In this document: piece after piece, positions 23,661 to 34,600 of the stretch | How the letters are laid out: the number at the start of each line of letters is the position of its first letter | Numbering within the stretch: position 1 is the first letter of the stretch | Source of the DNA: Schistocephalus solidus | Taxonomy: Eukaryota; Platyhelminthes; Cestoda; Diphyllobothriidea; Diphyllobothriidae | Reading direction: 5' to 3' | DNA: 64,000 nt | Assembly: GCA_017591395.1 (NCBI GenBank) | Contig: WEDG01005380.1 | Span: forward strand, 124,001-188,000 | Program-made: the position numbers and the translations under genes | Notes under the pieces: model-generated | What the model saw: the letters and a program-made list of their open reading frames with translations, nothing else | Database searches by the model: none | What the model was told of the DNA's origin: nothing

Positions 23661-24140
23661 GTTAATTATCAAATTTTAAACCGAATTCTTCGTTTCCTGT
23701 AGAAAATATTAGCTAAATCATTGACAATTTATTGTATTTCTACCTCATTATCAGCTGTACACACCTGCAGTTATTGCAATTGACCAAAGGGAGAAATATA
23801 CAGTTTTAAACTTTTCATCCTACATAGCCTCATTAAATTTCTCGCATATTCACGTCAAAAGGACGGAATATAAAGGTGTATTCTAGAAATACAGTCGAAA
23901 TCTTTTTAGTTTACTTTATTTCCAGTGAAGATTAATCTGCAGCAACTGGTAAACCAGTTGGTATAATTTTTCATCCTGCATAGCCTCATCGCTAATTTCT
24001 ATTTTCAGTTTAAACTCGTTACCTAGCAGATATTTTCTTGCAGTGCCTTGCTTAAAACACATTTTTCAAATATAACATCTTTTATTCCACAACACGTCAC
24101 TAGTGACAATTTTCATTTCGTATTATAGATTTGAAAAATA
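23661..24140 (+). repeat. Family B 5' UTR with repeated units
   Basis: Two related blocks contain CATCCTACATAGCCTCATTA (about 23818-23837) and CATCCTGCATAGCCTCATCG (about 23971-23990), each preceded by a CTGCAG-containing stretch. The reverse complement of the shared core, GAGGCTATG, occurs twice in the inverted copy (29791 and 29985). This suggests tandem monomers in the element's 5' UTR, which in LINEs often act as the promoter. Confidence 0.45.
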
Positions 24141-25390
24141 CTTATATTTTAAAATCAATATGAAACCCCAGTCAGTGCTAAGACGCAAAGACCCTCTTCG
24201 CGTAAAACTTCCACTAGAGCAACCCACCGTAAGCATGAAGAACTTAGACTTGACGCCCTGGAAACCTTGAATACCTTTATGTATAAATATGGTTCTCTCT
24301 TCACGATCCTTTGTACCATTTTTGAGGGAAAGTTGTCTTCACTCACTTCTCAACAATGCGAGAAACTAGAGCTTTTTATAAACATGGTCAGTACTGAGTC
24401 AATTGAGTGACATAAGAGAAGTTTCAATTTTCTTTTAAAAACGTCCCCAAGAGTAAAATCCCCCTGGACGTTGCATTTCATTTCCTTTTCTCATGCGGCT
24501 TTAACTTTCAAGTCGCTGAAGATAAAAGGTTGTCATCCCGTAACAAAAAACCGACAATTCAGGTCAAAATTTTTTCAGTGATTGAAGTTGACCTTATTTT
24601 CTCTAAGCATGAGCACTCAGCTCAATATTTGAAAAAAAACAAGTTGTTTATCTGTAGGGATAAAACCCCAATAGAACGTCGGGTTTCACCCTCATTAGCA
24701 AACAAGAAGCAATGGTCTACACCTTCAATACCAAAAGTTATCTCAGAGGTTTGTCCTCTAGCTAGTGCAAGCCCACGGCCCTCTGGATCGACAGGAATTT
24801 CGATTCCAGCTGAATATTAATCCGTTAACCTCGTTCCTGGTTTGGGTGAAATTGTGTCAACGCCACTTCTTTCTCATCGAAAGCAAACCATGCCTGCTAT
24901 AGCTGCCAAATCTACTAAAACTATGAAAACTCTTAGTAAACCTGAATCATTGGCTAATCCAGGCATTAAAATCAGTAATGTCCTTACCGATGGGAAACCT
25001 ACTCACCCCTCAGCATCAACAACATCTGCGAACGCTAACTTTAGAATCTTTCAAAACCCCAAAAGGTTCCGAAATCACCAAATAATTAACGCTTCTAATT
25101 ATGTTACCAGTTCTTCGAAATCATTTATTCCTTTTTCAAATGCACTTTTTCCGCCAATTTATGCTTACTTCCCTCAAAATTCTCATTTCTTTGCCACCCC
25201 CTATCTTTCAAACGCCACAATATAGCCTTCCCTTCCAAGGTTTTCATCCAAATATGCCGTTGTACAATAATCTCAGTTCTCTTAACAGTAACATGTCAAC
25301 AAATTGTAGACCAGAGCAATTTTGTTTCCCACCTTTCGTTTCTTCTTTCCAGTTTTCTTCTCTGCCACCAAAGTATCCTTTTTTATAAAT
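24141..25390 (+). pseudogene. Family B LINE ORF1
   Basis: The N-terminal part (24220-24415) reads KHEELRLDALETLNTFMYKY, then GSLFTILCTIFEGKLSS and CEKLELFINMVSTESIE. The inverted copy at 29.1-29.5 kb has the matching QNCNDFMMNFGSILSILGN. The middle has IERRVSPSLANKKQWSTPSI and a Lys/Pro/Ser-rich part. The end (25100-25390) is rich in Asn, Pro, Phe and Ser. No zinc knuckle or RRM is visible, so the family's ORF1 type is unknown to me. Frames shift between segments. The endonuclease follows directly. Confidence 0.55.
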
Positions 25391-26200
25391 ACTGATGAGC
25401 GTAACCTGCAGCTCAGGAATACGCTCAGCTTAGTTTCACTTAATACGAGATCATTTGAAAATACGATGGTTGAGCTTAGAAAAGTAGCCTTTGAGCTTGA
25501 TCCAGATGTGCTGTGCATCACTGAATCCTGGGCTCACTCTCTTATTTCTGACTCAACGCTTGCTATAGATAATTTCAATTTGTACCGACAAGACCACGCT
25601 GAAAAACGTGGCGGTGCTTGCCTCCTTTTAATTAAGTAATCATTTGTACATTTCCATTTTCAGCTGAGCATTTCGTCCTTTTCTGGAAATGTATGCTTTG
25701 CTTCAGTCATCCTCCCGCACAATAAAAATCGGTAATTGGCTGTGTCTATAATCCCCCGTGTTATTCTGACAATTAAAGCGAGCTCTGTGAACTATTTAAA
25801 AAAGTTGCAGACACTCAATTTCATGTCAAAATAATTGTAGGCGATTTTAATCTGCCAGGCATTGACTGGCAGGCTAACTCCTCTCCACCTAATAATCAGA
25901 AATTGGTCGATATTATTAACTTTTCAAACATGTCCCAACTGGTCACATCAGTTTTTAGAAATGACAGCATTTAAGATTTAATTTGTAAAAGTGATGTCCA
26001 CCCTCTCTTTATAAATTTCCATCGTGATCTATTCACAAGTGATCACGCAATAATTCACTGTTGTTTTCCAGTCCCTCCTCTTACGAAGCCTGAGGTTAAA
26101 TGCAATAACCTCGACTTTGCTTATGATAACCATGAAATAATAAATAATTTTGATAGCACTCTAGATTGGCATAGCATATTCGCAATCAACGATCCAAACT
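25391..26200 (+). pseudogene. Family B LINE endonuclease
   Basis: The frame at 25391-25639 gives LRNTLSLVSLNTRSFENTMV, then DPDVLCITESWAHSLIS, then LYRQDHAEKRGGACLLLIK, an AP-like endonuclease N-terminus with the TES glutamate. Later broken frames give IIVGDFNLPGIDWQ (25825-25875) with the GDFN motif intact. The domain ends FTSDHAIIHCCFPV at about 26035, the terminal SDH. Stops after LLLIK and near 25970 inactivate it. This copy gives the clearest view of the family B endonuclease. Confidence 0.8.
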
Positions 26201-27390
26201 TTTTCCGTGAGCTATTGCAGAACCTCACAGAAATAATCCAGGCATTTATCCCGTTTAAGATTTTCAATCCAAATACAGCGTCTTCTACTGTTCCTTATTT
26301 TCTCCAGAACAGACTTAAAAAATTACGAAAACAACTTAAAGATTCATATAAAAGCTCTTTGTCAGTTCATTTAAGGATTGCACAAATATTTGAATTAGCA
26401 TCGAAAATAAGGCTCGCGAGAGATAAGTGTAGGAAGTCTCGGGCACTAAGTGATGCAAATTCATAGTAATCTGTTTCTCAAATCTTCCATGTTCGGTCAT
26501 CTGCTAAGCATCTGAATATAATTTCGCCCTTACTCGACTGTAACAAAAAATTCTTACAGACGATTTGGGCAAAGCAGACTTTTTAAATTCATTTTTTGCC
26601 AACCACTTTACCACTGACACTAGCCCCACTCCCACAATTCCTCTGCTTTCAAATTCACTTCTAACAACCATTATTTTCTCGCCTTCCACGTATTCAAAAA
26701 GAAATAGCTCATCTTAAAAATTCACATTCGGTTGGAACTGATAACATTCCAAACTCACTTATTAAAGAGTTAAGGGATTTTCCACCTCTACTAAGCAAGT
26801 TATTCTCAGTATTTCTCTAAAACGGTTGCTTCCCCGACTATTGGAAACTTTCTACTATAATACCAGTTTTTAAATCTGGTTCCCGCTCGGACATTCATAA
26901 CTATCGCGGTGTTTATAAAACGCCCTCTCTTGCTTAAACTCTTCGAAAAACTAATTGCAAAACAAATCACGGAATTTTGCATAAGCAATCAAATTATCAA
27001 CATTTCCCAACACGACTTCTTACCGGACCGCTCTTGGGAAACCTGCCACATGTCTTTTCTAAATCTACTAACCTCTCTTCGTAATGATCATCTATCTGTA
27101 GTAGTTATCTATTTTGATCTTAGTAAGGCATTAGATAAAGTGCCTCATAAACGAATTCTAGCTAAATTAGAAGCCATAGGATTTCGCAGTCCCTTACTGA
27201 CTTTATTAGATCATACCTCAAATGATCGAAAACAAAAATTTTTAGTAGGGTCCTCATACTCAAGTGTTACCCCCATTGTAAGAGGTGTCCTTCAAGGTAA
27301 CGTATTAGGTCCTTTATTGTTCTTACTGTATATAAATGATATTTCATCGATAGTTAAACATTCTCAATCTTTTTATTTATGCTGATGATC
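26201..27390 (+). pseudogene. Family B LINE linker and reverse transcriptase palm
   Basis: The linker (26215-26466) ends IFELASKIRLARDKCRKSRA. RT blocks follow: HSVGTDNIPNSLIKELRD, TIIPVFKSGSRSDIHNYRGV, QHDFLPDRSWETCHMSFLN, catalytic VIYFDLSKALDKVPHKRIL (27105-27160), and RGVLQGNVLGPLLFLLYIND. The second catalytic site reads ADD in a shifted frame at 27381. Frame breaks at about 26465, 26575 and 26820 inactivate it. Compared with family A, it has AFD changed to ALD and a longer spacer before GVLQG. Confidence 0.8.
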
Positions 27391-28860
27391 TCGAATGCTT
27401 TTATTCCTTCTCTAACTCTACAACCAAACGGTGCCTAGAACAAATTCATTCAGACTTAGACGCTCTTTCGGCCTGGAGCTCCACATGGCTAATGGAGTTC
27501 TCACCTACTAAGTGTCGATACTTGTGTTTTGGTCCTGTAAGGCTGCCGCAACATCTTATCTTTGAAAGGTTGCCCTATGATTGAATGTTCCTCCATCAAG
27601 GACTTGGGCTTCAGCTACACCAATAAATTAGATCTTTTCGCCTCATGCCGATAGAATTACGGCCCAAAGCTGCTCAGATTTTCGGCTTTATTTCTTATAA
27701 TTTCTACCTTTCGAAATTAAATTAAGACTTTTTCGTATGTTTGTACTTCCCATTCTTGAATTTTTGCTGTCCTTTCTTCGGTTTTAATGAACGAATCTAG
27801 CCGTTCAAAAATTGAAAAATTTCCAAAGACATTTCACAAAAAAACTCATATTTCCAACTTTTTCAACTACTTCCTACTCAACAAGATGCCAGCTAATGAA
27901 GCTAAAAATTTCTTTTGCGTCAGGAGACTGGAAGCATGCTTTTTGTCTCTTTTTTTCCGCCTAAGTAGTAGCTCAAATCTCCCCAAGCTTTCTTTCATTA
28001 TCCCCATTAGTCTTCCTTATAACCTAAGAAAAACTGCACTAATTATACCTGCCCCTGCATCCTCCACGTGTAAACACTCTCTCTTCTTTGCGTCTAGGTA
28101 TAGTTTTCTTTGGAATAACTTGCAAATTGAAATTAGGTCGGTAACTAGTCTATCTGCATTCAAGCGAAGACTGCACATTTATCTTAACACTGATTCTATT
28201 AACCTTTTATTTTCCTCATCTTTTCCCAGTAGCTTTCCCCATGACTCGGAGAAAGGACCATCGGGAATTTAAGTGACCCTCTTGAAACTATATTTTCGCT
28301 ACCTCGAGTCGCCCATGAACTATGATGTCTCCTTATATCACCAGTCATCCAAACGATGACGTCATTCGGACGTACACATTCGATGGTCCACAGTCTAAAA
28401 TGCTACCGTTTCTTTGAATACTAAGCATAATCAGAATTCAATTCTGGATCCTAAGATGCTGATGACTTAAGTTCATTGACGCATTTTCGTGAGATTTTGT
28501 TTCCTTCGCCTTAGTGATCAAGAACGAATCACCTCGACGTTTCATTATCTCATTCTGAAATGCTACTACCGTATTACCCTACTCTACCACCTGACCATTT
28601 TTTCCGAAGCAGTTTTTTCTCCAACCTTCTATTCAAAAATGAAGGCTTATTGAACTCTGCCTCCATTTTTATGGTAGTCGTTTTTTTTCACTGCCTATTT
28701 TTTCTAGTTCACCATTAATTTTAAAACATCGCTTACTGTTGACATAGCAGGACAAGTAATGTATTTGTACATTTTATCTGCACACATTGTCAATACTTTA
28801 TTTCGTTACTAATGTTTGCTTAGACAGTGCCTTGCCAGTGCTTACCAAATATAAATTCTA
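27391..28860 (+). pseudogene. Family B LINE RT C-terminus and 3' UTR
   Basis: This is nearly identical to 30380-32085. Frames give IEKFPKTFHKKTHISNFFNY, NKMPANEAKNFFCVRR, PAPASSTCKHSLFFASRYSF and WNNLQIEIRSVTSLSAFKRR, ending HDSEKGPSGI. From 27360 to 27975 it carries about ten extra bases in homopolymer runs relative to the 30-kb copy, which break the frame. From 27980 onward the two copies agree almost base for base. The 3' UTR ends CTTACCAAATATAAATTCTA near 28860 and is followed directly by an inverted B piece. Confidence 0.8.
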
Positions 28861-30115
28861 AAATAAAAGAAGAAACGAAGAAGAAAGTGGAGTGCAGGAG
28901 CTGACTGAACTGGGTATCTATGGAGATGAATTAATCGGTTCATTGAGTTAAGTGGAAATGTGAACAGACTTTTAATATTAAATTGAACATTTGATGACAG
29001 GAAAGATCCATTTCTTCGCTCCATTTATGTAAGATCTCAACAGAGGGAACATTTTAGGATTTCCAAATAGCGAGAAGGGCGAACTCGTTGAGGAAATATT
29101 GAGTCCAACTAAATTTGTGAAAATAATTCAACTAAGAAAGGAGGAATCTTGTCACGCGAAGAGAGGCGTTTTGCTTCCACTATTTTGTAATTAAAACTAC
29201 CTGAGTACTCAAAGCCCACAGTAAATTCAACTGGGCGTCTGTGTATGGGAGCATTTTTAAGGAGAAAAGGATGATTGCAGTTCTGTCTGACAAAAGCCTC
29301 GCTGACAACCAAGTGAACAAGTGAATCGAGACGTCTGAAATCCGGAGAGGTAACATCAGACATGCTACCGTCGAACAGGTTACCGAGTATAGATAAAATA
29401 GATCCAAAGTTCATCATGAAGTCATTGCAGTTCTGTAAAACGAACAGATCTAGCTGTTTAGGTTTAACTATGGGTTGCATATTTGAGTCACTTTTGAGAC
29501 TACTAGGTGTAATCAAGCATCGCTTGGGTTCCAAGGCCGGCGGTTTACGACGAGTTAAGGTTGGTGGTTTCTTATTTCATCGAAAATATTAGTGCAGTCT
29601 ACGCAGGATACGCAGAGTTAAAAAAATTATGCTGATATAGATTTCCAACTGGTTTAAATATCAGCAATAAAAATGGTTACTGCAAACAAATTTCTGTTTA
29701 AAATTGATGTGTTTAAAATTTCAACTTCAATTATATGTTCGTGCTTTATAATTGCATTTTTGTACGTAGATTTATAAGTCCAGTAAGTGAGGCTATGTCG
29801 GGTGAATCAAGGTGAGTCTGAATATTTCCATTTATTGTAAAATACAAACACAACTGGTCTATGTAGTTGTTTAAAGGTTAGAAATACCAAAATTTATAAA
29901 AAATTACCAATAATTTATCAACACTTTAGCTAATAAATATGGCAAGAAACGAGAAAATCCGTTCTAAGTTGAGAAAGAGAAATAAGGCTATGTCGGGTGA
30001 ACACTATGAGACTGTATAGTTTATCCTAATGTTAAAGACAAAATCCACAGTTATGCGCAGTTAATCAAGGGTTAAGAATGCAACCTTTTTATCAACAATT
30101 AAGCCTATAAAGTCA
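28861..30115 (-). pseudogene. Inverted family B 5' end: 5' UTR and ORF1 start
   Basis: The minus-strand frame at 29109-29534 encodes QNCNDFMMNFGSILSILGN, then LFDGSMSDVTSPDFRRLDSL and ENC-free, mostly helical sequence. This is the counterpart of NTFMYKYGSLFTILCTIFEG in the 24-kb copy. Upstream of it (29590-30110) lie two GAGGCTATGTCGGGTGAA-type units, the inverted 5' UTR monomers. The frame of 141 codons is one of the longest surviving ORF1 pieces and may be useful for defining the family's N-terminus. Confidence 0.6.
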
Positions 30116-30327
30116 GCAAGTAATGAAGAGATACGTTCAAGATTTGAGATTTCACTTAGCTTTCGAAAATCGACCTGCACGCCCACAAGCACTTTCGCTC
30201 GACGTTCAACCGCCAAACCTGTGCACGGCCTCCTTTATCAACGAAGAGACCTCGGGCTTTGCTATCGGACAGCTCCACCGATGGGCTACCCCACCATGCT
30301 CTTCGATCCTTGGGAAGTACCTTCATT
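30116..30327. other. Unique spacer, no gene recognised
   Basis: A plus-strand frame here has no recognisable motif. The stretch separates the inverted B 5' end from the 5'-truncated B copy and may be old flanking DNA. Confidence 0.35.
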
Positions 30328-30525
30328 CATTTGTTGTTCTTTCTGTATATAAATGATATTTCATCGATAGTTAAACATTCTCAATCTTTTATTTATGCTG
30401 ATGACCTCAAATGCGTGTATTTCTTCTCTAACTCGACGACCGAACGGTGCATAGGACAAATTCATTCAGACTTAGACGCTGTTTCAGGCCTGGAGCTCCA
30501 CATGGCTAATGGAGTTCTCACATAC
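30328..30525 (+). pseudogene. 5'-truncated family B LINE, copy with intact FIYADD motif
   Basis: Similarity to the 27-kb copy starts abruptly at about 30328. The frame reads LFFLYINDISSIVKHSQSF, then the catalytic IYADDLKCVYFFSNSTTERC, then IHSDLDAVSGLELHMANGV. Here the ADD motif lies in one open frame with its flanks, unlike the 27-kb copy. It is interrupted at 30526. Confidence 0.75.
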
Positions 30526-30750
30526 TATGTATCAGTATCAGTATCAGTACCTGTATATTTGAGGGAGGTGTAGGTGAGTCACCTTTGAATTCCCTATTTG
30601 TACATGCGAGTTATGGTATCAAAAAAAAATAGTATCGCGATATGTTGGCGAGGCCAACATAGTGGAACATAGTTGAAAAAGAGCAGAGAGTGAAAAAAAC
30701 TCCCGGAGATATTTAGGAGAAAAAAACTGTCACCCGAAAATTGACGCTAC
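30526..30750 (-). mobile_element. Short inverted family A 3' end with (ATCAGT)n tail inside family B
   Basis: The uninterrupted 27-kb copy shows that about 220 bp is inserted here. The insert starts with three TATCAG units (about 30533-30550). It continues TTTGAGGGAGGTGTAGG...CCTTTGAATTCCCTATTTGTA, which reads as the reverse complement of the family A 3' UTR (compare 19065-19100). It is therefore a minus-oriented, severely 5'-truncated family A copy with a different tail repeat. The rest (30620-30750) contains a palindrome and a perfect hairpin and is unassigned. Confidence 0.6.
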
Positions 30751-32100
30751 ATGCGTTTTGGGCCTGTAAGGCTGCCGCAACATCTTATATTTGAAAGTTG
30801 CCCTATGATTGAATGTTCCTCCATCAAGGACTTGGGCTTAAGCTTCACCAATAAATTAGATCTTTCGCCTCATGCCGATAGAATTACGGCCAAAGCTGCT
30901 CAGATTTTCGGCTTTATTTCTTATAATTTCTACCTTCCTGAAATTAATTTAAGACTTTTTCCTATGTTTGTACTTCCCATTCTTGAATTTTGCTGTCCTT
31001 TCTTCGGTTTAATGGACGAATCTAGCCGTTCAAAAATTGAAAATTTCCAAAGACATTTCACAAAAACTCATATTTCCGACTTTTTCAACTACTTCCTACT
31101 CAACAAGATGCCAGCTAATGAAGCAAAAATTTCTTTGCGTCAGGAGACTGGAAGCATGCTTTTGTCTCTTTTTCCGCCTAATTAGTAGCTCAAATCTCCC
31201 CAAGCTTTCTTTCATTATCCCCATTAGTCTTCCTTATAACCTAAGAAAAACTGCACTAATTATACCTGCCCCTGCATCCTCCACGTGTAAACACTCTCTC
31301 TTCTTTGCGTCTAGGTATAGTTTTCTTTGGAATAACTTGCAAATTGAAATTAGGTCGGTAACTAGTCTATCTGCATTCAAGCGAAGACTGCACATTTATC
31401 TTAACACTGATTCTATTAACCTTTTTTTTTCCTCATCTTTTCCCAGTAGCTTTCCCCATGACTCGGAGAAAAGGACCATCGGGAATTTAAGTGACCCTCT
31501 TGAAACTATATTTTCGCTACCTCGAGTCGCCCATGAACTATGATGTCTCCTTATATCACCAGTCATCCAAACGATGACGTCATTCGGACGTACACATTCG
31601 GTGGTCCACAGTCTACAATGCTTCCGTTTCTTTCGATACTAAGCATAATCAGAATTCAATTCTTGATCCTATGATGCTGAGGACTTAAGTTCATTGACGC
31701 ATTTTCGTGAGATTTTGTTTCCTTCGCCTTAGTGATCAAGAACGAATCACCTCGACGTTTCATTATCTCATTCTGAAATGCTACTACCGTATTACCCTAC
31801 TCTACCACCTGACCATTTTTTCCGAAGCAGTTTTTTCTCCAACCTTCTATTCAAAAATGAAAGCTTATTGAACTCTGCCTCCATTTTTATGGTAGTCGTT
31901 TTTTTTCACTGCCTATTTTTTCTAGTTCACCATTAATTGTAAAACATCGCTAACTGTTGACATAGCAGGACAAGTAATGTATTTGTACATTTTATCTGCA
32001 CACATTGTCAATACTTTATTTCGTTACTAATGTTTGCTTAGACAGTGCCTTGCCTGTGCTTACCAAATATAAATTCTAAATAAAGAAATTTGAAATTACA
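30751..32100 (+). pseudogene. 5'-truncated family B LINE, RT C-terminus and 3' UTR
   Basis: The frame 30751-31185 is open for 144 codons: RLPQHLIFESCPMIECSSIK, then DLGLSFTNKLDLSPHADRIT, then KIENFQRHFTKTHISDFFN. A second frame (31037-31543) gives the C-terminus with WNNLQIEIRSVTSLSAFKRR. The 3' UTR contains the TATTGAACTCTGCCTCCATT block and ends TAAATTCTAAATAAAGAAAT near 32090. It is nearly identical to 27540-28860, so the two insertions are recent relatives or the locus was duplicated. Confidence 0.8.
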
Positions 32101-33515
32101 TAAATAGTCATCCCGGCCAAATATATCATCCACGACGCACAGATGCACGAGTGCCCAACCTTCACGGCACACTTCGAAAAAATTAAACCTTACCGAAGCC
32201 AACTACACGTGAACTCCAGGGACAAAGTACCGGTTCTTTAACCCAGCAAGTACAGACATGCACCGTTGAAGTCGAGGTCTCAACCGACTACGGACCCCAC
32301 CTACGGGCCCTGAAGGCAGGGCACCAACCAAAGGGGAGGCAGTTGTGTCGTGCAGATTTGAAAAAAGAAGGACCCGTTTGTTTGAATAAGAAGAAACACT
32401 TTAGCCAATTTTCGAGATAGCTCGGTTTGTGCTGTGTCTCATCCTTGTTTTTCTCTTTTTGAGTGCCAGTTATAGAGGACGCATAATCCCCTTATCCTGT
32501 GGCAGCATCCAGCTCGACCATTCCCGAAAATCAGGACAAATCAGGGACCTTCGTATTTCTGCTGATAATTCATGATCTTTCCTCATCATTGGTGGCTGGA
32601 CTCTACCCCACCCTCCTCTCTTTACTTTGTCCGCAAGTTGACTCTCTGTACCCATAATCATCTCACCATCCTTCCGAGTTAGATTCTAGTTAGCTCGTAA
32701 TCTCCACATCGTCTTCACGCAGATTCGAGTTACTACTTTGTCTGTTGAGAATGATTTCTATGAAGCATGTCGGTAGCGAACTTTTGCAAGGTGAGGACGA
32801 GTAAAAGAAAGCGCACGGTGGCCAAGTACAAACCAACATAAGAGACGAGTCCCTGACGAAAGTTCCCTCATTTGCCACGACCACTACACCATCGTCCTCA
32901 ATGCAATTGGTTGATTAAATGGAGATGTCATATTCTGTTGAAATACCTTCCCTTAAAGGCAGCCAGATTGTGTTCACCACACAGCAGCCTTGATTGTAAA
33001 TTTAGACAAGTTCTCAGAACCCCACACTTAAAACAAATGGATGATTTTATTTATTACTCAAGCGAATAATGTGGATTTACACCCATAAGAAAATTTTAAG
33101 AATTTATCTGATCCTGGTTTATTTGTGCCCCTGGTCTTCACCAATACCCGGAAGACGTTAGTGAATACAATATACTAATAACCTAAGTACAATGAGAAGC
33201 TATGGAAAGGGCGAAACTTACGCACAAAAATAATCAAAATCCGAGGGAACGTTGTCTAACAGGGATCCGGGAGGAACGAAGGACGGGCAGAAAGGAGGAA
33301 TCGTAATCATCGGGCACGGTCGAAAGGGGTTGTTACTGGATTTCATTTCTCGCCCGTATTTACAACTCCATTTTCAAGGTTGCGTCCTATCGGTGATGAT
33401 GGTTGGAGATGTATTTGGGAAGAAAGAGTATACAAACATTAGCAAGGAATATTTTCCCTTAATTAATATTTCAATTATATTATGTTAAAAATTTTACAAG
33501 ATACATAAATTGTGT
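32101..33515. other. No gene recognised
   Basis: Mixed-composition sequence with only short frames that lack known motifs. A possible donor (TTTTGCAAG|GTGAGG at about 32790) follows a short Met-containing frame, which could be an upstream exon of the plus-strand SM-family gene. I could not support it further. Confidence 0.4.
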
Positions 33516-33519
33516 TAAA

Positions 33520-33562
33520 GTGCTCGTCATATAAGTACGACGAAAAAGCGCGCGCGCGCTTC
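33520..33562. repeat. TATAAGTACGAC motif next to a (GC)n run
   Basis: TATAAGTACGACG is followed by a run of alternating GC (about 33548-33559). The same TATAAGTACGAC, followed by CTCTCGCGAGAG, occurs at about 1927-1950. The alternating purine-pyrimidine run could adopt Z-DNA. The shared motif suggests related MITE termini or a regulatory site, but no full element was delimited. Confidence 0.35.
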
Positions 33563-33576
33563 TCAAAGGGTGCGTT

Positions 33577-33589
33577 TTCCAGAATGTTC
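33577..33589 (+). promoter_or_regulatory. Perfect three-unit heat-shock element
   Basis: The bases TTCCAGAATGTTC fit nTTCnnGAAnnTTCn exactly, the binding site of trimeric HSF1. A second perfect element lies 15 bp further on. No downstream gene is proven. The nearest host gene found is the SM-family gene, whose first recognised exon is about 4.2 kb away on the plus strand. Confidence 0.5.
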
Positions 33590-33604
33590 TATGGACCCGC
33601 GTGG

Positions 33605-33617
33605 TTCTAGAACTTTC
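33605..33617 (+). promoter_or_regulatory. Second perfect three-unit heat-shock element
   Basis: The bases TTCTAGAACTTTC again match TTC-nn-GAA-nn-TTC with no mismatch. Two perfect trimeric sites within 41 bp are unlikely by chance and resemble a stress-inducible promoter. The direction of action cannot be decided, since the site works on either strand. Confidence 0.5.
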
Positions 33618-34140
33618 TGCCAGTAACACGTGGTTATAGCTTTCTACACCTCTCCGTGCGTAGCTCCATCGTTCTTATATTACAACTATCCATTGAAAGC
33701 TTCTACTTTGTTTTTTTTAAGCATAGCTTTACCTTCATAGCTCAGTTTACCTGGTGTAAATTCTTGCTGTTCACGGTATCAGAGGGCTCAGCGACCGCTT
33801 AAATAGTCCCCACGGGATTCCACCTAGTCATAACTCGTTGTTTGGTCACGCGGACGACAGTCTGGCGCTGTAACACAAAGTGCGAAATTTGCTGTCCATC
33901 GGTATGCGAATAGTACCTCACTATCAATTGTCATCAACAGCGCTGCTTCTGCCATGGCGCATTTTAGATGCGTGCTTCATTAAGCCAGGCGATACTGTGC
34001 TTTGCTCCAATAATGCACACGGTTGCCATGGCTTTTACTGTAGAAGTGCGTTTCAGGCCATATTAATTTTTCATAAACCGACGTCCATGCATGCAGTCTT
34101 AATCCCGCAATGCCGTTTTCTTTATTCCGAGTCATCTTAT

Positions 34141-34600
34141 ATTAATTAAATTGTATATAATGCCGTTTTACAGGCAATATCCGATGAAATATGCAATGGG
34201 GGATCAGACTAGCAGGGAAAAAAACTCCTGGATGCCTATCATTATTAGTGTTTTTCCGAACTTTATGTTATTCTTGAGAAAAATACTGGTGCATGTGGGA
34301 TTATAGCAGTTCAGATCGGGAAGGGCTATTTTTGAAGCGCTTCAATACAATATCCACATTTTTCACACTGATACCTACAATGATAGAATTAACGCGCAGA
34401 TTTATAATTTGGCGTCACAAGTTTCCACCAATCCCCTTTTGCGCCTGCCTCAAGCACCTAACTAGATATTATGTCTTATTGTAAACCCATGAACACTTAA
34501 ACGGTAAGTTGTGATCATTTCCGATCAAGCTGCCCTTGGAAATTTATGGCAGTGGATCTGGAGCCCGTGTTGGAAATTTCATAAGGGTTCTTTAGAATTC
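34141..34600 (-). repeat. Second inverted retroelement end with TTAA tail and hairpin
   Basis: ATTAATTAAATTGTATATAA is followed by a TGCC...GGCA hairpin (34161-34164 with 34173-34176) and then a block ending AAAAAACTCCTGGATG. The order and many bases match 9777-9990. Further matches (CTTGAGAAAAATACTGG, GTTCAGATCGGGAAGG) extend to at least 34330. It is an inverted, 5'-truncated copy of the same family. Confidence 0.5.

Noticed and set aside
33850..33885. FGHADDSLAL resembled a reverse-transcriptase ADD motif.
   Set aside because: No neighbouring RT block (PQG, FDxxKAFD or thumb) was seen, and a stop follows immediately.
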